Shown here one piece after another: positions 21,963 to 32,850 of a stretch of DNA of 64,000 nt. Positions within the stretch are counted from its first letter, which is position 1. Every line of letters starts with the position of its first letter. Below the pieces are notes generated by a model. The model ran no database searches. It saw only the letters and a list, made by a program, of their open reading frames with translations, and was not told where the DNA came from. The translations under genes were made by a program, and so were the position numbers. Source of the DNA: Branchiostoma floridae (taxonomy: Eukaryota > Chordata > Leptocardii > Amphioxiformes > Branchiostomatidae); the NCBI RefSeq assembly GCF_000003815.2, contig NC_049980.1, forward strand, positions 25,032,660-25,096,659, written 5' to 3'.

Positions 21963-24900
21963 CTAGTGTACATTATACTGGTTTTGTTGGGTTAGACTTC
22001 TTCTCTTTAGGCAGTGGAAGACGAATTTACCCACTTCTTTTATAATGTGTGGGTTCTTTGATTTTAATAGTAGGATTGATTTTTCATTGTCAGGAATAGT
22101 TGGAAAGTAAGCGTGTATTTTGGATACACTCATAAATAGTTGGTTTCTTATATCATCATAAAAAGAACAATTAGTGATAAAATGACTCTCGTCTTCCACA
22201 GCATTTGAGGGGCAATATTTACAAATCCTCTCGGACACAGGTAGCTTCATATATCTCCCCTTTTCTACTTCCAGGGGGTGGGCACTAATTCTAATCTTAC
22301 TGGTAGCTGAACGCTGCTCAAAGTCACAAAGTTCGAGATATTTCTCTATACAATATTCGGTTTTAAATTTTCTGTAAAATCTAAGCTTGCCAGTATCGGC
22401 AGACAGATTATGGAAGAAAGTTTGAATATACATATCTGAAAACCTTGTCCTTAATAGATTGCATATATGTTGAGGATCATAGTTAGTGCTATCACCATAT
22501 AATAAGTATGAGTAGCCACAGTGATCGAAGATCTCCTTAACTCGCTGTAATACTGTCCGTCGACGACTATTTGTCAGAGATGCATGTTGTAATCGGAGAG
22601 CATCAACTTGCAGCGGGTGTGTATCGGAGTCTAGTTGTGTTAAGTGTGTCCAGAATTTTACAGTGCGCAGGGATATATCTAAATCTAGTGGGAACCTTCC
22701 TAGTTCTGCTCTGGCTGCTACATTACTACTGTTCCTGTGCACACCAAGTACATTCTTGCAGAAGCGGTTATGGGAATTTTCAATAGGTGAGGTGTCATTT
22801 ATAGGGTCTTTACCCCAGATTTCACATCCATACAGAAGTATTGGTTTAATACAAGTGTCGAATATTCTTAGTAGGCACTTCGGAGAGACAGACGAACGGA
22901 GTAGCGATTTGAGACTGAACATGGCCTTTCGTGCTCTGAGTGAGAGCTGTTTTTGTGCAAGAGAGAAACTGCCTGATGCAGTAATATTCAAGCCCAAGTA
23001 GCAGTAGGACTGGACTATGTCAACTGTGTCTTGCCCAAAAGAGAATGTTTGTTTTGGGAATGATCGGCCAGATTTGTTGAAGATAATGACTTTTGTTTTC
23101 TTTAAATTGACTTGTAATTTCCATTTCGTACAAAAGTCGCTCAATTTATTCAGGGCAATTTGAAGTCCTTTATCGGACTCAGAAAAAATAACAACATCAT
23201 CTGCGTATAAGAGGCATGATACAAACAGGTTATGTAGGGAGGGTGGTGAGCATTCAGTAGTATCAAGTACATGTACAAGGTCGTTTATGAACAGGTTAAA
23301 GAGTGTAGGGCTAAGGTTACAGCCTTGCCTGACACCCTTCTCGGTTGCAAATGATGGCGTTAAACCAGACGATGTTTTGACGCATGTCAGGGGTTTTGAG
23401 TACATATATTTAATAAGCTTATAGAAATTACCGCCCACTCCTGACTCTAACAATTTATAACGGAGACCCTCTCTCCAAACGGAATCGAAGGCTTTTTTAA
23501 AGTCAACAAAACACGAATAAAGACGTTTATTATCTGTAAGATATTTGCTTAAAAGTGTATCAATAATGAACAGGTTATCGCTCGTTCTGAATTTGCTTCT
23601 AAAGCCAGCTTGATTGGGAGATATAAGTTTATTTTCATCTAGGAAATTGGTGAGGCGAGAGTTTAGAATAGATGTAAATAGCTTGGCCAAACAGCTGGTT
23701 ACTGATATCCCTCTATAGTTATTGGGGTCATCTTTTGCCCCGCCCTTATGTAGGGCGACAATGTGGCTATTACACCACTCCTGGGGAAAATAACCAGACG
23801 ACAGGAACAAGTTGAATAATTTGGTAAGTGGCTCAATGAGGATGTGAGGGGAGCATTTGAGCATTTCATTGAGAACCAAGTCTCTGCCCGAGGCTTTACC
23901 GTTCTTGAGGTTTGAGATCGCTAGCTTTATTTCGTTCCTCTGTATCGGCAAGTCTAAGTCATTGTTTACTATCGCGTCTTCTAGCTCTAATAATTTACCT
24001 TTGATATGAGTTTCGAAACCACTAGTGCTAGGGGGTTCTGTGGCATTGAGTCGAGCATTCTCTCCATACAGGCTTTTGAAATGTGAATGGAGAGATTCGT
24101 CGGGAATTGTCCCCTGAGTTGAAGTTTTGTCATTTGATTTGTAGTTTTTCAAAAGTGTCCAGAAGGCTGCGGGCTTGTCACTAGAGAAGGAGCTGAGTTG
24201 TTTGAAAATACCATCTTTATAATCCTTTTTAGTTTTTCGTATAAGTCTTGTGTACTGCTTTTTCTTGACAAAGTAAGAGCCTCTAATAAATGGGTCGCGT
24301 GGATTGTTTGATAACAGCTTGGCTAAGTTATGCAGCTCACGTCTGGCGGACGCACATGTCTTGTTGAACCATTTCTTCCTGTCTTGTTGATTTTTACATT
24401 TCCCTCGTTGTTTTTTCGAGCAACGTAGGGATAAGCACTTTTGACCTGCTTTTTGTAGGGGATTTACAAAATCATTCAATGCCATGTCTAGTGATTGTGG
24501 AGTCTTTTCGTAGTTTTTGGTCATAAACAAGCTAATACTAGAGGTAAATTCCGAGGAATTTAGCGTGTCGGAAAATTTTTCTTTGGAATCATTGTCCCAG
24601 ATGAACTTGTAGTGTGGTCGGGAGGGTAAACTTGTTTCTTTTTTAAGAGGTGGTTTCGAGTTAGATTGCAATATTAATGAGAGCTTGCAATGGTCCGAGT
24701 ATGGAGTTAACTCATGAACATGGAAAAACGTAGTTTTGCGAAGAAGAATATTTTCACTGCCTAACACATAATCTACTAAGCTAAAACCTTTTGGCTGGTG
24801 GCATGTCGGTTTTCCAAACATGTCCCCTGGGGTTCTCCCATTTAAAATTCTTACTTTACTATTTATACATAAGTCAATCAGATTTTTTCCAAAAACATTA

Positions 24901-25547
24901 ACAGGCCCTTCGTCCATATTGGCCCTAGGGAGGGGATGGTCGAAGTCGTAATTTACGGGAAGGGTTTGAGAGTCTATAGGGGTGTCATCTGTAATATAGT
25001 CGGGCAGAGTTCCTACTCGTGCATTCAGATCACCTCCTACCAATATTTCACCGAGGTTGCTATAATGTGAGATTTCATCCTCAAGAACATCAAACATATC
25101 GTAATTTCTATTTGTATGGATGGTTGACCTATTGGGGCTGATATAAACATTGGCCAAATATATATCTGTAGTATGATTAAAGAGCTGCTTATCTAATTTG
25201 ACCCATAGAATATCGTCACTTTTACTTTCTAATTTGGTGACAAAACTTTTATATTGCTTTCTAAACAGGAAAACTATGCCGCCTGAGTTACGTCTAGCTC
25301 TCTTAGACTTTGTTCTTGTACTGCTAAAATGTAGAAAACCAGGAAAAGTTAACTCACCTGAGTGCCAGGTTTCCGATAAGGAGAAGAAGTCAAACCCTTT
25401 GAATTGACTAACAAATTCACTATCTTCTAACTTATTACCTAATCCGTGAATGTTCCAAAAACCTAAAGAAATACCAAAGTTCTTATTGTAATGAGAAGAG
25501 TCGATTATCGGTCTTTTGTTCAAGTTTCTGGTCCGTGCAAGGCACAT
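21963..25547 (-). CDS. LINE ORF2: endonuclease and reverse transcriptase
   Basis: Open for 1194 codons from ATG at 25547-25545 to TAG at 21965-21963. The frame itself extends two codons further to a TTG, and the residue numbers here count from that TTG. An AP-endonuclease domain covers residues about 28-295: WNIHG (N34), SETW (E61), GGDLNAR (173-179), DYVLG (261) and SDH (286-288). Reverse transcriptase covers about 540-830: NGKASGRD, DFKKAFD (684-690), GVRQGCNLSP, catalytic YADD (783-786) and YCYLG thumb-side motif. A C-terminal zinc-knuckle-like C-x2-C-x9-H-x4-C (1111-1129) follows. All catalytic signatures look intact. The layout fits CR1/L2/Jockey-type elements, but I cannot fix the clade by eye. 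It copies its own RNA by target-primed reverse transcription (family knowledge). Confidence 0.95.
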   Translation of the reverse strand: MCLARTRNLNKRPIIDSSHYNKNFGISLGFWNIHGLGNKLEDSEFVSQFKGFDFFSLSETWHSGELTFPGFLHFSSTRTKSKRARRNSGGIVFLFRKQYKSFVTKLESKSDDILWVKLDKQLFNHTTDIYLANVYISPNRSTIHTNRNYDMFDVLEDEISHYSNLGEILVGGDLNARVGTLPDYITDDTPIDSQTLPVNYDFDHPLPRANMDEGPVNVFGKNLIDLCINSKVRILNGRTPGDMFGKPTCHQPKGFSLVDYVLGSENILLRKTTFFHVHELTPYSDHCKLSLILQSNSKPPLKKETSLPSRPHYKFIWDNDSKEKFSDTLNSSEFTSSISLFMTKNYEKTPQSLDMALNDFVNPLQKAGQKCLSLRCSKKQRGKCKNQQDRKKWFNKTCASARRELHNLAKLLSNNPRDPFIRGSYFVKKKQYTRLIRKTKKDYKDGIFKQLSSFSSDKPAAFWTLLKNYKSNDKTSTQGTIPDESLHSHFKSLYGENARLNATEPPSTSGFETHIKGKLLELEDAIVNNDLDLPIQRNEIKLAISNLKNGKASGRDLVLNEMLKCSPHILIEPLTKLFNLFLSSGYFPQEWCNSHIVALHKGGAKDDPNNYRGISVTSCLAKLFTSILNSRLTNFLDENKLISPNQAGFRSKFRTSDNLFIIDTLLSKYLTDNKRLYSCFVDFKKAFDSVWREGLRYKLLESGVGGNFYKLIKYMYSKPLTCVKTSSGLTPSFATEKGVRQGCNLSPTLFNLFINDLVHVLDTTECSPPSLHNLFVSCLLYADDVVIFSESDKGLQIALNKLSDFCTKWKLQVNLKKTKVIIFNKSGRSFPKQTFSFGQDTVDIVQSYCYLGLNITASGSFSLAQKQLSLRARKAMFSLKSLLRSSVSPKCLLRIFDTCIKPILLYGCEIWGKDPINDTSPIENSHNRFCKNVLGVHRNSSNVAARAELGRFPLDLDISLRTVKFWTHLTQLDSDTHPLQVDALRLQHASLTNSRRRTVLQRVKEIFDHCGYSYLLYGDSTNYDPQHICNLLRTRFSDMYIQTFFHNLSADTGKLRFYRKFKTEYCIEKYLELCDFEQRSATSKIRISAHPLEVEKGRYMKLPVSERICKYCPSNAVEDESHFITNCSFYDDIRNQLFMSVSKIHAYFPTIPDNEKSILLLKSKNPHIIKEVGKFVFHCLKRRSLTQQNQYNVH

Positions 25548-25549
25548 GT

Positions 25550-25798
25550 TCAACCTGAACCATATGGGCGAGATCTGTTGAGTCCGAAAGATGAGTCATG
25601 CTGACGTCCGAACCAGCTTCCTTCCATGTTGTAGAACGGGTAAGGGGGAGGTCCAAACCAGCCGGGACGTCCACCGTTGTTCGAGGGCGCGTTGTATGCC
25701 TCTATTGGGGAGGGCCACTCCTTGAACCACTGTACCGGTGGTGGTTGTAGGTTAGGGTGGAACATAGGAGGGGCAGGAGCGGGCCGTCCTTCTTGCAT
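25550..25798 (-). CDS. LINE ORF1 (short, proline-rich)
   Basis: 82 codons, ATG at 25798, stop TGA at 25552-25550. Two bases separate this stop from the ORF2 ATG (TGA-AC-ATG). Composition is rich in Pro, Trp, Phe and Gly (for example PPPVQWFKEWPSP), with no zinc knuckle or RRM visible. It could instead be the end of a longer ORF1 lost by truncation or joined by splicing. Function not recognised. Confidence 0.5.
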   Translation of the reverse strand: MQEGRPAPAPPMFHPNLQPPPVQWFKEWPSPIEAYNAPSNNGGRPGWFGPPPYPFYNMEGSWFGRQHDSSFGLNRSRPYGSG

Positions 25799-25800
25799 GG

Positions 25801-28800
25801 TTTAATAGCAGGTCAGACCGTTGACATTATAACTGTATTCCTAACAACAGCGCCATGCGGTAGTTATTTCTATCTGGTGGTCGTTTATTAGATTTATGCG
25901 TAAATTTAGTTACTAATTGCGTTTACTAGAAGTTACACTGAAACATTACGTTGCAGTTATTGGAAGACAAAGTAGCAAAATTAACTGCGAAACTCCGTTA
26001 TCTCTACATCTCATTTTTGTTCCTCTCTCGTACGTGCTCTGACACTGTTTCTTCTATATAATAATAAAACATCCTTTCTTTCAGTTAACTTAGTTGTCCT
26101 CTCATTCAGCGGTAGGTAACTTTACTTATGTGATATGAATACCGATCGTTGCTGGCGGAGCGCCAGGTGTGTCAAAAGTCTCGGCAATCAGACGTGCCAC
26201 CGTGCAAGGTAACCAAACACTGCTGCTCGCTCAGGTGATACCGGATGCCCTTGTCACCTCTGACGGTTCACGGAGAATTAGCACTTTACCTTGCATGGCT
26301 TTGTTGGTTGTTTGATCGACTCTTACACGTTGCAGAGAAATCGGAATTTCACTCGGCGTTTGATTTATATGCAGGCAACCTCCCTGGAGATTATGGTGCA
26401 AAGTCCCAACATGAAACATATTCAAGACTTTGGTAGCCAATCATGTACTCTGCAATTGTATTGATCATAAGTTATGCAAAATGGAACTTTAGAAAAGCCT
26501 TTCGTTTTTTTTCTTAAATTCAAAGTAATGCCAAAACTTTTTATCTTTCGTTTTCCTCGCCATCATTCTAGTAATGCCGAGTGTGATGAAGAGTGGTGGA
26601 TATCACTCGAACCGTACGGAAGTAAATATCTCTGATTTCTAACCAGTTGAAGCTATTGATTTCCCTTCAAATACTGTTAACCTGGATTGTCACCATCACA
26701 ACCGCTCGCACCTATTCAATTCCATTTGCCAGAATGGTAGCGTTCAGCATTATCAACTCTGTTCCCCGTATCTGCGGTTACAGGCGCCACAGTCATGCAC
26801 GGCCGGGGTTACTTCAGAACAAGGAGGCGTCGGTATTTGAAGCGGTCAAAGTCAAGCGACTGAGACGTCACTACAAGGTCCATTTGTCCACGAAACCATT
26901 TCGTGTAAAAATGTGACGATGAAGATAGAGTAAGAACACCTCTTATCGATGCCGGCTGAGTACCGTGTGAGGCTAGAGATCAAAGCAGGGTAATCATCAA
27001 CGGGGTTGCATATGAGTTTCCTCTCCATTCCTTCAACGCCTCGCAGGATAGACAGTTATTTTATGGAGTGGGAAACCTCAGAAAATGAACAATATATTGT
27101 TACACTGAGATGGTTCCATTATCAACGCTTTTCCTAGTCAGTGTAACACTGAAAACTCTGCTGTCTCGGGCTGCATGTAACTGACTCCTCCTGTATATGT
27201 ATGTTGGGTGGGCTACTATAAGCGAAAACTAATCAGGCTACGGTTCTCCTAACATGTATCTTTTTTTTATTGAGGTGAAGTGAGTGAGAGAATGAAAAGG
27301 ATGAATGAATGAATGAACAAACGAATGAACGGATGATTGGGCTGTATTGTTAGACAATCGTACATCGTACACAAGGCTTATCTATCATACGTTTTGATCT
27401 ACGTACAAACCATTATCGACATTTGACAACAGTCCATAATTTTCATTATGATTATGTATGAATGACTTGTATGAATGACGTTTTGCCTTTGGAATGAAGC
27501 GAAAAGAAATTGACCTCACGAGTGTGCCACTATAGTGATAGGAAAGTTATCACTAACGCTGTTAAAACGAGGGGGGCCCCGGGGCATAATTCTGTTGACG
27601 TGCCATAGCAATCAGGTCATTGGCTTTCTTCCATCACTTAGTACGCCCGTTGTTCAATGCCTACAATGAGTCTACTTTGGAAAACCTCTTCTTCCACTTA
27701 GGTTGCGAGTAAAAGCCTCTTCTTCCACTTAGGTTGCGAGTGCAAACCTCAAAACGACTGACTGGCTGCTTAACACAAAAATTAATGTTTTCTGCCAGGT
27801 CGAATAAGGTGATCCAACAGGAGACAGTCATGGTGATGGTGTTCGTGCCGCACAAGTTCACGGGGAGTTACGGAGTGTTCGCGTTGGTTTGAGATCGCGG
27901 TTGTAACATAGGAGTAAGCGGAGAGAAGACAGAACAAGCATTTTCGTGGTGGTTTTTAAGTTCGCTTTGAAGAGGTCATCGCGAAGACCGCGAAAATTAA
28001 ACCACCGCGAAATCTCAACATTTACAGTACATACCATCTAATTGCCAAATCATCCCTGACTCTCACCGTGCTACCCTGCCCTACCCCGCTCTGACAGGTC
28101 CATTGTCAATCAATCGTCTCACGAACAACCCAGACATTGGACTGATGACGTACAAGCCCAGACCTACCGTCCATTTAGAGAATGTTAGCAACGCAAATCC
28201 TCTACTTTCCAGATCATTTCCTCCATCCCACTCAAAAGTGCATAATCTTCTTAACCTCCTCTATTTTCGAGAAGACATTGGGTTGATGACTTATTAGGCC
28301 GCCTCGAGAGACCAGCCGGCACCTGATTTCCTAACAGGACAAGGATAGATGGGAACTGTACTCTGATGGCAAGTCATTTCATCAAACATTCAAACATGTG
28401 CCTCCCTCCATCCATCACCTTCAACACTATCGATATTATAGACCTCCGTCCTGGTACAGGCACAGCTTAACCTTCAGAGGGTCGTTGACCTTTGCACAAC
28501 AGACTGTATAACAGGTTGACCATGATAGAATCTCAATTGTGGGATCTATGAACAAATAGCTGAGAGGTGGACCGATATCCTGAACCACTTTTTCCATTTC
28601 TATGGTTTCTGTCGATAACGTTTTTATTTTATTTGCAAGTGTTGATTTCTGTGATCAGGAGACCCTGACGACACACGTGTCGACAGACTAGACAGTACGT
28701 GATCCACGTGACAAGTACGTTCTTTATCAGTGAACGGAGATAAATTATGTTCGCCACTCATTTCTACGTGACGTAACCACAACCTCTATCAATGAAAATA

Positions 28801-29568
28801 AGTACAAGGACTCCATGGGTACCTAGCAGGCTCGATGCGATATGCGTATGCGATGTTTATTTATACACAAACACAATTTTCAGTAATTTCTATCAGACTA
28901 AATTCGTGGCTGAAAAATTGTAAAATTTAGCAAAAGACGGAGAGTGATTTGCCAGGGGATTCTGAATTTGTTGACTTGACGGCGAAGTTACCTTTACATA
29001 AACACTACTGGCCGTATTTTACCGAATTTCATAACCCGCACTTTAAATTTACATTTTATTCTATTTGTAAAAACGTTGTAGCTGGTTAGCTGGATTGCGA
29101 ATTGCTTACAGGAGTTAAGCATATCTCCACATACATAAATTAGTAAAATCATCGAAATCGGGAGTAAAATAACTTGGCTATGGAAATTCAAGTAAAAATA
29201 GCATAAATCTACAAGGTACTCAGACAATTTACACAAAGACAATGTTAAAAAATGCGGGGCTAATACAAAGAGGAAGATCATGAGCCTACAGAACAAGATC
29301 GTAGGTGTATAGTGACTTCCGAATACACTGTCAGAGTACTAATAGTCTATAATATACACTTTCAGACACTAGTCGTCACTTGCATACAGCAGACTTAAGG
29401 CACGTGGGATGAAGGATATCGCATGTCTTTTAGTTTTGCTGATCATTGTTGCACGATATCGTTTTCTGCTGCGTAGACCGTAGTGAGTGTCCGTGGGGCT
29501 GGTTAAGCAAAAAAAAAAATTGAATGCCCAGAGAGGAGAAGACTCGTCCTGAAGGGTATGTTCAAGTG
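25801..29568. other. Non-coding stretch right of LINE
   Basis: No supported gene. It may include the LINE 5' UTR. Contains a 31-bp tandem duplication at about 27685-27741 (unit CCTCTTCTTCCACTTAGGTT), a GAATGA run at about 27300-27330, and a weak direct repeat (GACATTGG...GATGACNTA) at about 28130 and 28270. Confidence 0.5.
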
Positions 29569-29576
29569 TTCTCAAT

Positions 29577-30035
29577 TAGGGGTGGGTACCGGTACAGAAA
29601 ATTCAGGTCCAGGTCCGGTTCGGGTCCAGAAGATCAGATCCAGATCCGGACCTCAACCTGGACCTGATTCACTATCTAAAAACTTGTGAATGGATGGTAT
29701 TCAAAACAATGCTCCATTTTGCTACAAAGAAATCTGTTTTGTGTAGTATTCGACTCCCACTGGTGTTTATAAAATCCTACAAGGCGAACTACCTCTGTAC
29801 GAATGACTGTAAAAGTTAGTAAAATGACGGTACGATAGTGTTTACTCTGCTTCGCTCTTGTCATTTGCCTAGACCGATAACCCCAAAAACGTGTGAATGC
29901 CTGATCATATAATCAGTTCATTTTCCAATCGGTCCAACATCCGGTCGACCGAATTTTTTCAGGTCCGGATTTTCTGGACCGGTCCAAAGAGAAAAACCGG
30001 TTTTGTACCGGTACACCGTACCGGTACCCAGCCCT
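29577..30035. mobile_element. hAT-like MITE with perfect 8-bp duplication
   Basis: The ends are TAGGGGTGGGTACCGGTACA and (right, reverse-complemented) TAGGGCTGGGTACCGGTACG. TTCTCAAT flanks both sides exactly (29569-29576 and 30036-30043), the 8-bp duplication typical of hAT transposases. It is 459 bp with many CCGGTCC/GGTCCGG words and no transposase ORF. A partial relative lies at about 32600-32850. Confidence 0.92.
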
Positions 30036-30387
30036 ATTCTCAATGTGGCTCTGTCACGTCTACTAGCTAGTGTTGGGATAGAGTCAACAGAAAGTCCAAT
30101 GATTCTCATACAACGCTTTCGGACAGATTCAAGAGAGTCCGAAAGAGAGTACTTTAGGAATGCCTGGTTGAGGTTAAATCAGGCATGCTTAACGTATGAT
30201 GGCGAAAACATCATTGTAATGCAAGTACTGTTAAGTAATACAGGGACATGTCTTGACACAGGTATTTTGGTGAATGTACTGAGGGCCTCTTTAAGGTTTC
30301 TGTGGATTTAGTTTCCTTCAGGATCTCTCAGCTGCGGCTGGGGTTTAGGAATTGAGAGACTGACAGCAGGTCTTCAGCGGTGCTGAC

Positions 30388-30992
30388 TAGTCTCTACCAG
30401 ACTCCGGATCGCTGGAAAAATCGTAGAAATGGAACAAATAGAGAGGAATATATTTTTTAGGCCTAGGAAAAAAATGTTGTGTTTCCTGTTTCCTGTTTCC
30501 CTACCTACCCTAAAAAAACCTGCCGACCCTAGACTTTTTTTGGGGTGGGCAGTGGAGTCACATAGCTTCCAGTTAGAATCTTTATTTAGCCTGCTTCCTA
30601 TTGAAGTAAAACACTGCTTGTCCCATCTAATGAAGGATAAATGTATCTATCATGCACAAAATTAAAGTTTGACATTGAAAGACAAGTGTCATCATACATT
30701 TCAGTTTACTTTGTTCAACTGTATTGTAAATATGGATCACTAGAATTTTGGCCAGCCTAAAACAAAATACAAGAAAAAAAAAGATAATCCCTACCTACCG
30801 ACCCTAATTTTTTCAGGACTGAAACAGGAAACACAACATTTTTTTTCCTAGGCCTTAAACCGGCCAGGGAACAGCTCGCGATCCTAGGATCGCGTGCTGT
30901 TCCCTACCCAGCTATATTTCTATGGCCGGCTTACTCCTCTATTCGTTCCATTTGTACGATTTTTCCAGCGATCCGGAGTCTGGTAGAGACTA
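30388..30992. mobile_element. MULE-like MITE hosting a nested element
   Basis: Terminal inverted repeats of about 52 bp start TAGTCTCTACCAGACTCCGG. The right copy differs at about two positions. The flanks GGTGCTGAC (30379-30387 and 30993-31001) are an exact 9-bp target duplication, as made by Mutator-like transposases. Removing the inner element leaves about 207 bp. That remainder has a palindrome AGGGAACAGC...GCTGTTCCCT around 30867-30906. No ORF. Confidence 0.93.
30460..30854. mobile_element. Harbinger-like MITE nested in the MULE-like MITE
   Basis: The ends GGCCTAGGAAAAAAATGTTG and (right, reverse complement) GGCCTAGGAAAAAAAATGTT form inverted repeats that extend through the word GTGTTTCCTGTTTC. 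TTA is present on both sides (30457-30459 and 30855-30857). GGCC-starting ends with a 3-bp TTA/TAA duplication fit PIF/Harbinger. 395 bp, non-coding. Confidence 0.88.
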
Positions 30993-32013
30993 GGTGCTGA
31001 CTGTCACAAAGGGAACTTGGGTATGCCAATCTGAAAGTCAAAATGGCTTAGTGAGGAAACGTCGTGACACGGTGTCGGCTTTATTATGGTTCCGCCCACA
31101 GCAACTGAAATTAGGGGGGGACATTAGTACAAACTTTTTGAAATACGCATCCTAAAATATGGAGATGATCTATATAAACACAGAAATCACAAGAATTAGG
31201 CAATTGTAAAACTCTAACCCCCCTGTACATACCCCCTGAAGTTTGGATACCCCCCTCGCCATGTACTTGTGTGACGTTGCTAAGGTCTGCAAGCACTGAC
31301 TGCATTACTTCAGTTCTTTTTGCGCATTTTGTGTAATTAAATGATACATTACACTCCAAGATACCTTTCTATCAGGTTTTGGCTTAATATTCTTGGTTGC
31401 CATGGCAACAAGGCAGCAAGTATTGGGGCGAATTTCCATTATTTGGCCAAAAACAGAGAAATCACGGTAGGGCAGTAGTTCGACAAGTGCTGAGAATAAC
31501 AAAGAGTACCCAAATCAACTACATAGTGTCTTTAGCTTCACAAGAATAGTGGTAAAATTTTCAGAAACTCGATGCCAAGGAATTGGGCAACTTCAAAAAG
31601 AAACATTGTTTCAAGGTTACAAAACACAGTTTTTTGCCAAGCTTAAAACCAGTGTTTTTGTATAACGTTATGTGTCGAGAAGTATGGACAGAAAAGCAAC
31701 AGTTGACTGTTCTCTCTACTACTAAGCTCTCTTGTACATGTACATACTATATCCAAGGCTCGAAATACTTTTTCTGCATACCTGCACTGGTGCAGGTAAC
31801 ACTGAAAATAGCCTGCACCAGACAAATTCTACCTGTACCACTCTGAATTTTGAAGTATAGTTCATACTAAAATTGTTCAGGAACCATTGCTATTTTTTCT
31901 TTTCTACAGAATATTACTTAATATAGGTGGTAGTGGTAACATTCAATGTATATTAATAACAATCCACGTACACCTACACCATATAACGTTTATGTATAAA
32001 AACCTAGTATTTG

Positions 32014-32326
32014 GGACCAGTGCATGTTAGGTGCAGGTAGACATCAAAAATACCTGCACAGCTCCAATTTTACCTGCACTAACCTGCACAGCTCCAATTT
32101 TACCTGCACTAACCTGTATATACTCAGTACATGGACCAGTGCAGGTTAGGTGCAGGTAGACACCAGAAATACCTGCACAGCTCCAATTTTACCTGCACTA
32201 ACCTGTATATACCCAGTACCTGGACCAGTGCAGGTTAGGTGCAGGTAGACACCAGAAATATCTGCACAGCTCCAATTTTACCTGCACTAACCTGTATATA
32301 CCCAGTACCTGGACCAGTGCAGGTTA
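32014..32326. repeat. 89-bp tandem repeat with nested 30-bp duplication
   Basis: GGACCAGTGCA(G/T)GTTAGG recurs at 32014, 32133, 32222 and 32311, giving spacings of 119, 89 and 89. The extra 30 bp in the first spacing is an internal duplication of CAGCTCCAATTTTACCTGCA and its continuation. Units are nearly identical. Confidence 0.9.
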
Positions 32327-32599
32327 CAGACTTCTTATATCCTTGTCTGTTGGAACATCTCCTTAGAGATAAACCCAAAGGCTGCATCCTTTACCTCCAG
32401 CAACAGTGCTCGAAATACCCACTTGCACACTTGAAAATGCATTTTGGTTGGCGCAAGGTAAGTCGTAATTTTAAATCCAGGTAGCGCAGTGGGCAACCTG
32501 AAATTTCTCAGTTGGAACACAACTTTCCCCCACCTACATGCATACATATTTATTTCTTGATAGGATAAAACATAAGTTACATGTAACTACAGGGGTGCC

Positions 32600-32850
32600 T
32601 AATAGGGGTGAGTAAACGGTACAGAAAATTCAGGTTCATGCAGGTGTGGTTCAGGTCCAGAGGTCCGAACCTGAACCTGATTCAGTATGTGAAAACTTGT
32701 GATACTCCATTTTGCTACAAAGAAATCTGTTTTGCATAGTATTTGAGTACCACTGGCGTTTTGAAATCCTACAAGGCTAACTGCCTCAGTGCGATTGAGT
32801 GTAAAAATTGGTAGAAATGAATACAGACTATACCATAATATACCTGTAGC
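32600..32850. mobile_element. Partial copy of the 29577 hAT-like MITE family
   Basis: Starts TAGGGGTGAGTAAACGGTAC. It tracks the 29577 element through AGAAAATTCAGGT, CTACAAAGAAATCTGTTTTG and ATCCTACAAGGC. Similarity is then lost and no matching right end is seen. Confidence 0.8.

Larger units (their letters stand above)
21849..25800 (-). mobile_element. Non-LTR (LINE) retrotransposon
   Basis: The element has an apurinic-type endonuclease plus reverse transcriptase ORF, preceded by a small proline-rich ORF. It ends in a 3' tail (minus strand) reading CTCGGGCAAGAACTTGCAAT and then AAAC near 21862-21885. No LTRs, RNase H or integrase are seen. The 5' boundary (somewhere above 25800) and target duplication were not found. 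The single long intact ORF suggests recent activity. Confidence 0.88.
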
